Assembly (NCBI GenBank): GCA_963663905.2
Contig: OY760657.1
Span: forward strand, 1,798,001-1,862,000
Origin: Saccharicrinis sp963663905
GTDB lineage: Bacteria; Bacteroidota; Bacteroidia; Bacteroidales; Marinilabiliaceae
Length of the DNA: 64,000 bases
Direction: 5' to 3'
Within the stretch, counting starts at the first letter, position 1; the number at the start of each line of letters is the position of its first letter. The translations under genes were made by a program, and so were the position numbers. Positions 34,104-43,570 of the stretch are shown here, in pieces. The notes beneath the pieces are model-generated. The model saw nothing but the letters and a program-made list of their open reading frames with translations, ran no database searches and had not been told where the DNA came from.

Positions 34104-34775
34104 TTATTTTCTTGCAGATTCAATGTTAGTCATTAACTGTTTTACAAGTTCAGTTAATGCGTTCCAATCTTTGTTTGCCATAACATCTTTAGGGAATAAG
34201 TTAGAACCCATTCCAACACATGTTACACCTGCAGCAAACCATTTTTCAAGATTTTCTTTAGAAGTATCAACACCACCTGTAGGCATAATATCAGTCCAAG
34301 GCATTGGAGCTTTTACTGCTTTGATAAATGATGGACCACCTACCTCTGAAGCTGGGAAACATTTAACAAGGTCAGAACCTAATTCCTGAGCTTTGTTAAT
34401 TTCAGAAATTGTTCCACAACCAGGAGACCACATTACTTTTCTGCGGTTGCAAATCTTAGCCATGTTCTCGTTTAATAATGGAGAAACAATAAAGTTTGCA
34501 CCTAATTGAATATATAAAGCTGTAGTAGCTTCTTCAACGATAGAACCTGCTCCTAAAATCATTCCAGGTAGGTTTTCAAGAGCATATTTGTTTAACTCAC
34601 CAAATACTTCGTGAGCGAAATCACCTCTGTTTACAAACTCAAAAACGCGGATACCGCCATCATAACATGATTTTAGAACCGCTTTACATACTTCAATGTC
34701 ATTATTGAAAAATACAGGAACAACACCTGTTTCCTTCATTGCTTGAAATACCTCTAGTTTTGTATATTTTGCCAT
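34104..34775 (-). CDS. eda: KDPG/KHG aldolase
   Basis: A 223-aa class I aldolase that splits 2-keto-3-deoxy-6-phosphogluconate into pyruvate and glyceraldehyde 3-phosphate. The Schiff-base lysine lies in LVKCFPASEVGG, the catalytic Glu in RVFEFVNRG, and the phosphate loop is MPTGGVD. Motif order and length (about 210-220 aa) agree with Eda. Cytosolic. It comes after kdgK in the operon, but the 321-bp gap between them contains a long inverted repeat, so expression of the two genes may not be equal. Confidence 0.95.
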   Translation of the reverse strand: MAKYTKLEVFQAMKETGVVPVFFNNDIEVCKAVLKSCYDGGIRVFEFVNRGDFAHEVFGELNKYALENLPGMILGAGSIVEEATTALYIQLGANFIVSPLLNENMAKICNRRKVMWSPGCGTISEINKAQELGSDLVKCFPASEVGGPSFIKAVKAPMPWTDIMPTGGVDTSKENLEKWFAAGVTCVGMGSNLFPKDVMANKDWNALTELVKQLMTNIESARK

Positions 34776-34806
34776 TATATTATAGATAATTATTTTATTA
34801 AAAACT

Positions 34807-34902
34807 GATGATAGATTGAAGAAGCTGATCCAGAGGTGTTGATGAAAAAGTTTTTTGTGCCCGGAAAACTTCCCCCTTTTAATGTTCTATCAATCTATCA
34901 TC
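34807..34902 (-). other. Structured intercistronic element between kdgK and eda
   Basis: GATGATAGATTGA (34807-34819) is the exact reverse complement of TCAATCTATCATC (34890-34902). Inside the loop AAGTTTT (34848-34854) pairs with AAAACTT (34865-34871). As RNA this gives a 13-bp outer stem and a nested hairpin. It lies in the 321-bp gap, which has no gene I can support. It may be an mRNA processing or stability element, or a partial terminator. Confidence 0.5.
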
Positions 34903-35096
34903 CAAATAAATCCAAAAATATTTTACAAAGTGTTCAAAAACAACTAAGCATTACATACGATTGTATGTTTGTTGCGATAGTACGTTTACTATCTTTTCAA
35001 AAACTAAATAATTCTTCAAAAACTTTATTTACGACACATTATATATTTGGATGTTGTATGTTGCAAAATTGTTTCTGAAACACTTTATATTAAAAT

Positions 35097-36134
35097 TTAT
35101 CTTGATACTCTACCAGATGCATCACCACCCATAAGTTTTTCAACCTCTTCTACAGTAGCAAGGTTGTAATCACCATGAATCGTGTGTTTTAAGCATGATG
35201 CAGCAGTAGCAAATTCAATAGCTTTTTGATCGTCACCTACATAAGTAAGTAATCCGTAAATTAATCCACCCATAAATGAGTCACCACCACCTACACGGTC
35301 AACAATGTGAGTGATATCATAATCAGCAGCTTTAAATAATTCTTTACCATCATATAAAACTCCAGACCAAGTGTTGTGGTTAGCGTTTACAGATCCACGT
35401 AAAGTTGTAATTACCTTTTTAACACGTGGGAATTGAGTCATAATTTGTTGAGATACACTTCTGTATGCTTCAGCATCAACGTGACCTCCTGTGATATCTA
35501 CACCTTCTGGTTTAATACCTAAAACCATTTCAGCATCTTCTTCGTTACCTAAAACGATGTCGCAACCAGCAACTAATTCAGGCATTACTTCAGATGCAGT
35601 TTTACCATATTTCCAAAGGTTTTTTCTATAGTTTAGATCAGTAGAAACTGTTACACCTAATTTGTTAGCAACTTTAATTGCTTCAAGACAAGCGTCTGCA
35701 GCTCCTTGAGAAACAGCAGGAGTAATACCTGTCCAGTGGAAGAAATCAGCATCTTTTAATACTTCCTCCCAGTTTACCATACCTGGCTTAATTTCAGAAA
35801 AAGCAGAAAAAGCTCTATCGTAAACAACTTTACTAGCACGAGCTACAGCTCCGGTTTCTAAATAATAAGTACCTAATCTGTCACCTCCGTATACAATGTT
35901 ATCTACGTTTACAGAATGCTTAAGTAGATCCATTTTACAAGCTTTTCCAATATCATTTTTAGGTAAACGTGTTACAAATGATACATCAATACCATAGTTT
36001 GCCAATGAAACAGCAACGTTCGCTTCTCCACCACCGAATGAAGCTTTATACGATGTTGCCTGAGAAAAACGTTGATACTCAGGAGTTGCAAAACGGAGCA
36101 TGATTTCTCCAAAGGTTACTACTTTTTTAGCCAT
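35097..36134 (-). CDS. kdgK: 2-dehydro-3-deoxygluconokinase (PfkB family)
   Basis: A 345-aa sugar kinase that phosphorylates KDG to KDPG with ATP. The PfkB N-terminal glycine motif is GGGEANVAVSLA, and the C-terminal anion-hole/catalytic motif is RVGGGDSFMGGLIYGL, with the catalytic Asp in GGGDSF. Length matches the KdgK branch. Cytosolic. First gene of the minus-strand hexuronate operon, with a 552-bp upstream region carrying palindromes that suit a LacI-type repressor. Confidence 0.92.
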   Translation of the reverse strand: MAKKVVTFGEIMLRFATPEYQRFSQATSYKASFGGGEANVAVSLANYGIDVSFVTRLPKNDIGKACKMDLLKHSVNVDNIVYGGDRLGTYYLETGAVARASKVVYDRAFSAFSEIKPGMVNWEEVLKDADFFHWTGITPAVSQGAADACLEAIKVANKLGVTVSTDLNYRKNLWKYGKTASEVMPELVAGCDIVLGNEEDAEMVLGIKPEGVDITGGHVDAEAYRSVSQQIMTQFPRVKKVITTLRGSVNANHNTWSGVLYDGKELFKAADYDITHIVDRVGGGDSFMGGLIYGLLTYVGDDQKAIEFATAASCLKHTIHGDYNLATVEEVEKLMGGDASGRVSR

Positions 36135-36183
36135 TGTTTATTTTATTAAAATTAAAGTTGATATTATTCTATATAAATATTTT

Positions 36184-36197
36184 CGGTAACCTTAACG
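36184..36197. promoter_or_regulatory. Candidate LacI-type operator O1 (kdgK side)
   Basis: CGGTAACCTTAACG shares its half-sites and spacing with the perfect palindrome at 36587. It lies 50 bp upstream of the kdgK start codon, where a repressor would block transcription. Confidence 0.45.
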
Positions 36198-36586
36198 GAG
36201 CCTTAAGTTTTAAACTCATATTGTATATTATTTTAGTTATTTAAAGTAATATGTCAATATGATTTTTGGCTTTAACTACTATAATTTCCATTATTTCAAT
36301 GTTATATATGTTGATATTCTTAAAAAACTAACCTTTATATAACATTTATTTAATAAAATTATCTTTTTAAAACACCGTTAACGAACACGAAAGTATAAAA
36401 CATTTTTTAATTACCAAAATTTTTAACATTTAGTTGATATGGCTGTTTTTGATCGTAATATTTTATTGTATAAAAATTGTAGAGTTGGTATGTTGTAGAT
36501 ATACAGTGATTTGAGTATTTTGTGTTTAGTTCAGATATACATCTGTTTTTAAAGGGGTGCTTGTGATAAAAAGTGTTATTTATTTT

Positions 36587-36600
36587 CGTTAAAGTTAACG
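36587..36600. promoter_or_regulatory. Candidate LacI-type operator O2
   Basis: CGTTAAAGTTAACG is a perfect palindrome apart from the central AG. Two such sites about 400 bp apart would allow repressor looping. O2 lies 87 bp before the helicase start, so it could affect that gene too. Confidence 0.4.
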
Positions 36601-36686
36601 ATGTGCAATTTTGTGTTTAGTTTTAAATGTAATTAATTATTACATCGAAGGTCAATTGATGTATATTCGTTGCAAATTTAATTTGA

Positions 36687-38606
36687 ATGAGTAGAGTAGA
36701 TAAAGAATTAAATAAAGTCTATGAACTATTGATGCTGGAGAAAGAGGAAGATTTGATTCAGTATAAAAAGAAAATGGCAAATACCTCTGTAGTTGAAAGA
36801 CGTAAAGAAGGTGTGTGTTGGTATCCCTTAGATATTGATCGCACTAAATACGATTCAGGAGAGAGATTGTTGATAAAAGTGAGAAGGGCAGTAGAACATT
36901 CACAATCACATTTGTTTCAATCAGGAAAACTCGTTTCCTTGTTTTCAAATGCAGGACGCAATAATGAAAATAAACATGCTGTTAATGGAGTAGTGAATCA
37001 GGTTCGTGATAATGAAATGGTTATTACGTTAAATGTGGACACGGAACCAGAATGGCTTAGGGATGGTAATGTTGGTGTTCAGCTACTCTTTGATGAAAAC
37101 TCATATTTAGAAATGGAACGTGCGTTGCGAATTGTTTTGCAACCACAGGATGATAGATTAATGCATCTTAAAAATATTCTGCTTGGAGAAGCAGATGGTG
37201 AATTGGATGAAAAACAAGATGTTGATATTGAGTATTTGAATTCTAGTCAGAATAATGCTTTCAATCTTGTAAACCGAGCTAAAGATGTTGCTGTTATTCA
37301 TGGTCCTCCGGGTACCGGAAAAACAACAACGTTGGTAGAGACCATCTTTAATACGGTTAAAACAGAGAATCAGGTTTTAGTATGTGCCCCAAGTAATGCT
37401 GCAGTTGATTTATTAGTGGATAAATTAAGCGAAAAAGGATTAAATGTGGTACGCGTAGGACATCCGGCAAGAGTTACTGAGGATGTTCTCAAAAAGACTT
37501 TAGATGCACGAATTGCAAACCATAATAATTATAAAGATTTGCGAGCTGTAAAGAAACAGGCTGAAGAATATTACCAAACAGCAATGAAGTATAAGCGTAA
37601 TTTTGGTTACGAAGAAAAGCAGCAACGCAGATTATTATTGCAGGAATCAAGTCAGCTTAAAAAAGAAGCGGAGCATTTGGAGTACTATATTACTAATGAT
37701 ATACTGTCTAATGCGCAGGTAATTGCATGTACAATGGTTGGTGCTTCAAATTATCAAATCAGGGATCGAAAGTTTCAGACAGTTTTCATTGATGAAGCTG
37801 CTCAGGGACTGGAACCTGCAACATGGATACCTATTACAAAAGCCAATAGAGTTGTATTTGCCGGAGACCACTGTCAGTTGCCACCAACAATAAAATCTTA
37901 CGAAGCTGCTAAAAGCGGATTAGAAGAAACATTGTTTGAAAAGGCAATAAAAAGGAATAAAATGGATGTTATGCTTCAGGAGCAATACCGTATGCATAAC
38001 CATATTATGGAGTTCTCAAGTAGGTTTTTCTATGGAGATAAGTTGCTTGCAAATGAAGAGGTATCAAACTGGAAACTGTTTGATGAAGATATGAGTGTTG
38101 AATTTATTGATACTGCTGGTTGTGGGTATTTTGAGCAGGTTGATTCTGAAACTAAAAGTTCCTATAACAAAGAGGAAAGTGAACTATTACAAAAACATTT
38201 GAGGGAATATTTGTCTCTGCTGCAATTTAATAAGGTGTCCGATGTTTCTATTGGTGTAGTGTCACCTTATAAAGCTCAAGTTAATTTGTTAATTGAGGAG
38301 CTTGATGGTATTAGTGCTGATTATGAAGAGTTGCATGCTAATATTGGAGTAAATACAATTGATTCTTTTCAGGGGCAGGAACGTGATGTGATATATATAA
38401 GTTTGGTTCGTAGTAATGAGAAAGGTGAGATAGGATTTTTAAGTGATATACGAAGGATGAATGTGGCTATTACCAGAGCTCGAAAAAAATTGGTAATAAT
38501 TGGCGATAGTGCTACAGTTGGCCAACATAAATTTTATAACGAATTTCTGGATTACGTAAATGAAATTGGTTCATATAGAAGTGCATTTGAGTTTATGTCT
38601 TATTGA
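36687..38606 (+). CDS. SF1 DNA/RNA helicase (IGHMBP2/UPF1-like)
   Basis: A 639-aa superfamily 1B-type helicase. Walker A is GPPGTGKTTTLVE (about residues 206-218), motif Ia is VLVCAPSNAAVDLLVDKL, Walker B is VFIDEAAQGLEPATWIP, motif III is VVFAGDHCQLPPT, and motifs V/VI are NTIDSFQGQERDVIYISLVRSN and RRMNVAITRARKKLVIIGD. The N-terminal ~190 residues form the family's beta-barrel insertion region (SVVERRKEGVCWYPL). It is an ATP-dependent cytosolic helicase of unknown specific role, common in Bacteroidota core genomes. Monocistronic. Confidence 0.93.
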   Translation: MSRVDKELNKVYELLMLEKEEDLIQYKKKMANTSVVERRKEGVCWYPLDIDRTKYDSGERLLIKVRRAVEHSQSHLFQSGKLVSLFSNAGRNNENKHAVNGVVNQVRDNEMVITLNVDTEPEWLRDGNVGVQLLFDENSYLEMERALRIVLQPQDDRLMHLKNILLGEADGELDEKQDVDIEYLNSSQNNAFNLVNRAKDVAVIHGPPGTGKTTTLVETIFNTVKTENQVLVCAPSNAAVDLLVDKLSEKGLNVVRVGHPARVTEDVLKKTLDARIANHNNYKDLRAVKKQAEEYYQTAMKYKRNFGYEEKQQRRLLLQESSQLKKEAEHLEYYITNDILSNAQVIACTMVGASNYQIRDRKFQTVFIDEAAQGLEPATWIPITKANRVVFAGDHCQLPPTIKSYEAAKSGLEETLFEKAIKRNKMDVMLQEQYRMHNHIMEFSSRFFYGDKLLANEEVSNWKLFDEDMSVEFIDTAGCGYFEQVDSETKSSYNKEESELLQKHLREYLSLLQFNKVSDVSIGVVSPYKAQVNLLIEELDGISADYEELHANIGVNTIDSFQGQERDVIYISLVRSNEKGEIGFLSDIRRMNVAITRARKKLVIIGDSATVGQHKFYNEFLDYVNEIGSYRSAFEFMSY

Positions 38607-38704
38607 GCTGTTGTAAGTTAACTCTGTCATAATTGTAATTGAAATGATTTACTACTTTTGCATCTTTAAAATAATTTAAAGGATTGCGATAATAAATTAA
38701 AAGA

Positions 38705-39442
38705 ATGGATGGAAATATAGCAATTGTTATTCCTTGTTATAATGAATTTAACAGACTTCCTAAAAAGGACTATGTAAAGTTTCTGAATAAAACGAAACAT
38801 TGTAAAATAGTCTTTTCTGATGATGGTTCTGTTGATAATACAATACAACTTTTAGAAGAGATAAAATCTGTAGCTCCTGAAAGAGTTTTTATAAATAGAG
38901 TAGAAAAAAATGGAGGGAAGGCTGCTGCAGTGAGGAGCGGTGTTTTGTATTGTTATCAGAATAATCTGGAATTTGATAAGATTGCTTTTTTAGATTCAGA
39001 TTTGGCTACTTCTTTACAGGAATGTGTTAAGATTAGTGATAGAATTAAAAAACAAATTGTGTTTGCTTTTGGATCGAGAATTCAGAAGATTGACAATAGA
39101 ATTGATCGAAAATTATACCGACATATTATAGGTAGAATTATAGCAACTATGATTTCTATAATTCTTGGATTAAATGTTTACGATACTCAATGCGGATGTA
39201 AAATCTTTACTAAAGATCTGGGGCAAGCCATCTTTAAAGAAGCATTTATTTCTAAGTGGTTATTTGATGTAGAGCTTTTCTTTAGAATTAAATATTTATA
39301 CGAAGGAACGGAAATGAAGACTATTGCCCGCGAAGTTCCTTTGAAATCTTGGATAGATAAAGATGAATCTAAGGTTAAATTCTCTTATTCCTTAAAACTT
39401 TGGTTTGATTTATATAAAATAAATAAGAAATATAAAAAATGA
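38705..39442 (+). CDS. GT2 glycosyltransferase, dolichyl/undecaprenyl-phosphate sugar synthase type
   Basis: A 245-aa GT-A glycosyltransferase. The nucleotide-binding start is IAIVIPCYNEFNRLP, the first Asp pair is FSDDGSVDNT, and the metal motif is AFLDSDLATS; the acceptor-region phrase DTQCGCKIF is typical of polyprenyl-phosphate glycosyltransferases. No C-terminal membrane helices, so it is a peripheral cytosolic-face enzyme. It would make the lipid-phosphate sugar that the next gene's ArnT-like enzyme uses. The two genes overlap by 4 bp (ATGA). Confidence 0.9.
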   Translation: MDGNIAIVIPCYNEFNRLPKKDYVKFLNKTKHCKIVFSDDGSVDNTIQLLEEIKSVAPERVFINRVEKNGGKAAAVRSGVLYCYQNNLEFDKIAFLDSDLATSLQECVKISDRIKKQIVFAFGSRIQKIDNRIDRKLYRHIIGRIIATMISIILGLNVYDTQCGCKIFTKDLGQAIFKEAFISKWLFDVELFFRIKYLYEGTEMKTIAREVPLKSWIDKDESKVKFSYSLKLWFDLYKINKKYKK

Positions 39443-40848
39443 AGCTTTCTGAATTAATAAACGATAAGAAATTCTTCCGTAATAGTGTTATTGGAATCTT
39501 GTTATTGAGACTTTTATTGAATGCTATTCTGCCATTAATGGATAAAACAGAGGCCCGATATGCGGAAATAGCAAGAATCATGTACGAAACAAATGATTGG
39601 ATTACTCCTCAGATAGATTATGGAGTTCCATTTTGGGCAAAACCTCCTTTGAATACCTGGTTGTCAGCCTTGAGTATGAAAGTTTTTGGTGTAAATGAAT
39701 TTGCAGTTCGATTCCCGGCTTTCTTATTGTGCTTATTAATAGTTTTTATTATTACTAAAGCAGTTAAAGAGAAGGGCTTGTCTGTATTTATTTCTGCATT
39801 TGTAATGTTTACATTGCCTCAGTTCTTATTGCATGCAGGTGTGGTTTCTACAGATACCAGTTTGTTGTTGGCAATAACTTTGGTAATGATTGGTTTTTGG
39901 AAACAGATTAATGAACTTAAGATTAATGTCTGGGGATATTTAATGTTTGTTGGCTTTGGTTTGGGTTTGCTTGCAAAAGGGCCAATAATTATAATTCTTA
40001 CAGCACCACCTATTTTTATTTGGGTGTTGTGGTTTAAGCAATGGAAAAATTTATTTACCAAGTTACCATGGATAACAGGTATCTTATTAATGGCTTTAAT
40101 TGCTGTTCCCTGGTATATTTTAGCCGAAAGAAAAACAGAAGGGTTTGTTGATTACTTTATTGTTGGTGAACACTTTAAAAGATTTTTCGATTCAAGCTGG
40201 AAAGGGGATAAGTATGGTTTTCCTAAGCAGCAACCGTTAGGGATTGTCTGGTTGTTTTTATTGGGTATGGCTTTACCCTGGATTCAGGTTGTAATAGGTA
40301 AGTTGTGGAATGACAGAAAAGTAGCAATTAAAAATAAATGGGTTTTCTTTTTGGCAGCATGGTTAATATGGACTCCTTTGTTCTTTACGGTTTCAAAAAG
40401 TTTAATACATACTTATGTTCTACCTGTAATGCCACCTATTGCATTGTTGATTGTGCATTATTGGGAGGAAATAAAAAGAAAAAAGATTAATGTTATCATC
40501 AGTTTGGTATTGCCTTCTTTGGCGGTATTAACTTTAATTGCAGGTTTGATAAATAATAATCTCGAGAAATATAGCAATACTGATAAATATTTAATTGAGT
40601 CGCAGGGGGAAATTGTTAAACCTCTTTTTTATTTAGGCAAGAAAAGTTATTCAAGTCAGTTTTACAGTAGGGGAAATGTTGAATCTATTTCATATGAAGA
40701 ACTTGAATCAAAGATTGAAAATAAAGAATCCTTTTATGTTATTATAGCCGATAAAACACTAAAGAGAAATCCGGAATATTCAATTTCAGAACTTTTAGAA
40801 AGACATAGTTCTCATAAGAAAAAGATATATTCCTATAATATTCAATAG
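39439..40848 (+). CDS. ArnT/PMT-like membrane glycosyltransferase (GT83 type)
   Basis: A 469-aa integral membrane protein with about 10-11 hydrophobic helices. The conserved periplasmic loop after helix 1 reads MDKTEARYAEIARIM then WITPQIDYGVPFWAKPPL, the ArnT-type E/D-x-x-R-Y and KPP signature. It transfers a sugar from a polyprenyl-phosphate donor to lipid A, glycan or protein in the periplasm. Paired with the GT2 synthase upstream. Length is shorter than E. coli ArnT (about 550), with a small C-terminal soluble domain of ~90 residues. Confidence 0.9.
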   Translation: MKLSELINDKKFFRNSVIGILLLRLLLNAILPLMDKTEARYAEIARIMYETNDWITPQIDYGVPFWAKPPLNTWLSALSMKVFGVNEFAVRFPAFLLCLLIVFIITKAVKEKGLSVFISAFVMFTLPQFLLHAGVVSTDTSLLLAITLVMIGFWKQINELKINVWGYLMFVGFGLGLLAKGPIIIILTAPPIFIWVLWFKQWKNLFTKLPWITGILLMALIAVPWYILAERKTEGFVDYFIVGEHFKRFFDSSWKGDKYGFPKQQPLGIVWLFLLGMALPWIQVVIGKLWNDRKVAIKNKWVFFLAAWLIWTPLFFTVSKSLIHTYVLPVMPPIALLIVHYWEEIKRKKINVIISLVLPSLAVLTLIAGLINNNLEKYSNTDKYLIESQGEIVKPLFYLGKKSYSSQFYSRGNVESISYEELESKIENKESFYVIIADKTLKRNPEYSISELLERHSSHKKKIYSYNIQ

Positions 40849-40872
40849 TTAGTTGTTAAATCCCTATATATG

Positions 40873-40910
40873 GCCTTGAAATATTCATTTCAGGGCTTTT
40901 TGTTTTTTGT
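40873..40910 (+). terminator. Terminator after the glycosyltransferase pair
   Basis: GCCTTGAAAT / ATTTCAGGGC stem (40873-40882, 40887-40896; one G-T pair, loop ATTC) followed by TTTTTGTTTTTTG. Confidence 0.85.
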
Positions 40911-41007
40911 ATTAGGAATTTAGTCTTAGTTTTTCTGGGGGATGTATGAATGTTATAATGGTGAATAATCTGCATCAATAAGATAGAAGGAAGTTAGGGT
41001 AGGAAAC

Positions 41008-41038
41008 AAAAAAAGGGACTAGAAATAGTCCCTTTTTG
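41008..41038. terminator. Bidirectional terminator after serA
   Basis: AAAAAGGGACT-AGAAAT-AGTCCCTTTTT at 41010-41037 has A and T runs on the two sides, so it can stop transcription from serA (minus) and from the plus side. Confidence 0.85.
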
Positions 41039-41062
41039 TTATATGTAAATTGAGGATTAATC

Positions 41063-41983
41063 CTATTTATTTACCTGGAATGTTGTATTTCCATTTTTAA
41101 TGAAATCTACAATTTGATTTGCAGCAGCTACACCAGCATTGATGTTTGCTTCAGCAGTTTGAGCACCCATTTTCTTTGGAGTAAAGAAATAACGTCCTTC
41201 AAATGCTGCATACTCATCCTTATTGTCTGGAGCGATATCTGAAATGTAAGAGAAATCAGCTCTTTCATTCATTAATTTAATCATATCAGCTTCGTGGATT
41301 ACCTCTTTACGTGCAGTGTTAACTAAAACTGCATTTTCTGGCATTTTAGAAAGTAATTCAAAGTTGATAGAATTTTTAGTTTTATCAGTAGCTGGAATAT
41401 GTAAAGAAACATACTGACAAGTAGAGTATAATTCTTCTACTGAATCGACTGGAGTTACTCCATCAGCTTTCATTTTATCTGCGCTTACAAATGGATCATA
41501 AGCTAAAACTTCCATACCCATACCCTGCGCAATTTTAGCTACATATAAACCAACGTTTCCATATGCGTGGATACCAATTTTTTTACCTCTTAATTCAGTC
41601 CCTGCGCTTCCGTTGTATGTATTACGAGCCATGAAAATCATCATTCCAAATACTAACTCAGCAACAGCATTTGAGTTCTGACCCGGAGTGTTCATTGCAA
41701 CTACATTTTTAGCAGTACAAGCCTCAAGATCAAGATTGTCGTAACCAGCACCAGCTCTTACAACAATTTTTAATTCCTTAGCAGCCTCAACAACTTCAGA
41801 TGTAACTTTATCAGAACGAACAATAACTGCATCCGCATCTTTAACTGCATCTAAAAGTTCAGCGTTGTCTGTATATTTTTCAAGTAAAGCAAATTCAAAA
41901 CCTGCTTCTTTAACTATAGCTTCAATTTGATCTACAGCAGCTTTTGCAAAAGGCTTCTCTGTAGCAACAAGTACTTTAGTCAT
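41063..41983 (-). CDS. serA: D-3-phosphoglycerate dehydrogenase (short type)
   Basis: A 306-aa D-2-hydroxyacid dehydrogenase that oxidises 3-phosphoglycerate, the first step of serine synthesis. NAD-binding motif GIHAYGNVGLYVA, catalytic Arg in VVRAGAGYDN and VNTARKEVI, Glu and the catalytic-type His in the segment YDPF...CQYVSLHIPAT. It lacks the C-terminal ACT or ASB regulatory domains of the ~400- and 530-aa forms. Follows serC on the same strand with an 83-bp gap containing a hairpin (42025-42047), so the pair forms a serine operon. Confidence 0.92.
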   Translation of the reverse strand: MTKVLVATEKPFAKAAVDQIEAIVKEAGFEFALLEKYTDNAELLDAVKDADAVIVRSDKVTSEVVEAAKELKIVVRAGAGYDNLDLEACTAKNVVAMNTPGQNSNAVAELVFGMMIFMARNTYNGSAGTELRGKKIGIHAYGNVGLYVAKIAQGMGMEVLAYDPFVSADKMKADGVTPVDSVEELYSTCQYVSLHIPATDKTKNSINFELLSKMPENAVLVNTARKEVIHEADMIKLMNERADFSYISDIAPDNKDEYAAFEGRYFFTPKKMGAQTAEANINAGVAAANQIVDFIKNGNTTFQVNK

Positions 41984-42024
41984 AATATTGAGAATTGATT
42001 TTTTGAGTTATTAGAAATAGAAAT

Positions 42025-42047
42025 CCGAAGCCTCAAAGAGACTTCGG
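42025..42047 (-). other. Hairpin between serC and serA
   Basis: CCGAAG / CTTCGG with inner CTC / GAG. No T-run follows on the minus strand, so it is more likely an mRNA stability or read-through element than a full terminator. Confidence 0.5.
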
Positions 42048-42066
42048 TAATAAATTTATATTTTTT

Positions 42067-43137
42067 TTAGTGCTTAGATGCAAATTCTTTCATTGCAGCA
42101 ACTAATACTTCTACACTTTCTTTTGGAAGAGCGTTATAAGTAGAAGCACGGAATCCTCCAACAGAACGGTGACCTTTAATTCCTACACAACCTTTAGAAG
42201 TTGCAAGTTCCATAAAGTCTTTTTCTAGTTCTACATATTCGTCATTCATTACGAAACATATGTTCATTAAAGAACGGTCTTCTTCAGCTTCTACTGTAGC
42301 CTTAAAGAATTTGTTGCTGTCGATTTCATCATAAAGAATAGAAGCTTTATCGATGTTTTTCTTTTGCATAGCAGCAACACCACCTTGGTCTTTTAACCAT
42401 TTTAAAGTTTGAAGAGCAGAGAATACAGGTAATACAGGAGGAGTATTAAACATAGATTCTTTATCAATGTGAGTTCTGTAATCTAACATTGTTGGGATTG
42501 CTCTGTCAACTTTACCTAATGCATTTTCGTTAACAATTGCAATAGTAACACCAGAAGGAGCAAGATTTTTCTGTGCACCAGCGTAAATGATGTCATATTT
42601 AGATACGTCAATTGGACGAGAGAAAATATCAGAAGACATGTCAGCAACTAATCTAACACCTAAATCAAGATCAGTTTTGATTTCTGTTCCGTAAATAGTG
42701 TTATTAGATGTAATGTGTAGGTAGTCCGCATCAGCAGGTACTTCAAAATTCTTAGGTATATAAGTATAGTTTTTATCTTTAGAAGAAGCTACTTCAACAA
42801 CCTCACCAAAAAGTTTTGCTTCTTTTTGAGCTTTAGAAGCCCAAGCTCCAGTATTTAAATAAGCAGCTTTTGTTTTTAGTAAGTTATATGGAGCCATGCA
42901 AAATTGAGTACTTGCACCACCACCAACAAAAATAACCTGGTATCCGGCTGGAAGGTCTAATAATTCTTTAACAAGTGCTATGGCTTCATCCATTACCGCA
43001 ACGAATTCTTTGGATCTATGGGAAATTTCCATAACAGATAAACCTGTTCCTGCGAAATCTAAAACAGCTTCAGCTGTATTTTTAATTGTGTATTCCGGTA
43101 AAATTGATGGTCCGGCGTAAAAATTATGCTTTTTCAT
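42067..43137 (-). CDS. serC: Phosphoserine aminotransferase
   Basis: A 356-aa PLP enzyme (class V aminotransferase) that makes phosphoserine from phosphohydroxypyruvate and glutamate. N-terminal HNFYAGPSILPEYTIK, substrate loop SHRSKEF, VFVGGGASTQF, and the PLP lysine in YAGAQKNLAPSG; the end GHRSVGGFRASTYNALP is the family signature. Cytosolic homodimer. Lies just upstream of serA. Its promoter should be in the 433-bp gap that separates it from gcvT. Confidence 0.96.
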   Translation of the reverse strand: MKKHNFYAGPSILPEYTIKNTAEAVLDFAGTGLSVMEISHRSKEFVAVMDEAIALVKELLDLPAGYQVIFVGGGASTQFCMAPYNLLKTKAAYLNTGAWASKAQKEAKLFGEVVEVASSKDKNYTYIPKNFEVPADADYLHITSNNTIYGTEIKTDLDLGVRLVADMSSDIFSRPIDVSKYDIIYAGAQKNLAPSGVTIAIVNENALGKVDRAIPTMLDYRTHIDKESMFNTPPVLPVFSALQTLKWLKDQGGVAAMQKKNIDKASILYDEIDSNKFFKATVEAEEDRSLMNICFVMNDEYVELEKDFMELATSKGCVGIKGHRSVGGFRASTYNALPKESVEVLVAAMKEFASKH

Positions 43138-43570
43138 GCGTTAAATAATTTTGTTTTACACTTAGATAGCCATTGCTATATCTAATAGTATCGATAATGG
43201 TTATTACTTTTTATAAATCACTAAGAATCAAATTGCGGTTAATTGCTTTTACATAAAAAATGAATTTTTATTAAGCTTATATTTTCCTGATTTGATTTCT
43301 AGCGCAAAATTAGAAAAATATGTCACTAATACCCATAAATTATAATAAAACATAGTTATATACTATAATAAATTGTTATATGGAATTGTGCTTTTTTGTG
43401 ATGTTGCTTGTCTTATTGGGTTGAATATTAGCTGTGTATAGGTGTTTTGTGAGTGAGTTGAAAGCTAATATAAATCATGAAAAATATCTTTAATTGTTGA
43501 TAAAAATCATTTTTAAAGCTTTATGGGGTCAGGATTAGGTTTGGTATTTATGTATATTTATTCAATAACT
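43138..43570. other. Intergenic region, 433 bp, upstream of serC
   Basis: AT-rich, no gene seen. On the minus strand TAATTTTG (43312-43305) fits the Bacteroidota -7 element TAnnTTTG, 167 bp before the serC start, but no matching -33 element was found at the right distance. Confidence 0.4.

Larger units (their letters stand above)
36135..36686. other. Divergent promoter region, 552 bp
   Basis: This AT-rich region lies between the minus-strand kdgK and the plus-strand helicase gene and holds no gene. It contains two palindromes of the form CGNTAA-NN-TTAACG (36184-36197, 36587-36600) and one short CGTTAACG (36376-36383). It should contain promoters for both directions; I could not place them with confidence. 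Confidence 0.6.

Noticed and set aside
34836..35078. Plus-strand 80-aa open frame between eda and kdgK
   Set aside because: It runs antisense within an operon gap, with no protein-like pattern; the inverted repeat is the better explanation.
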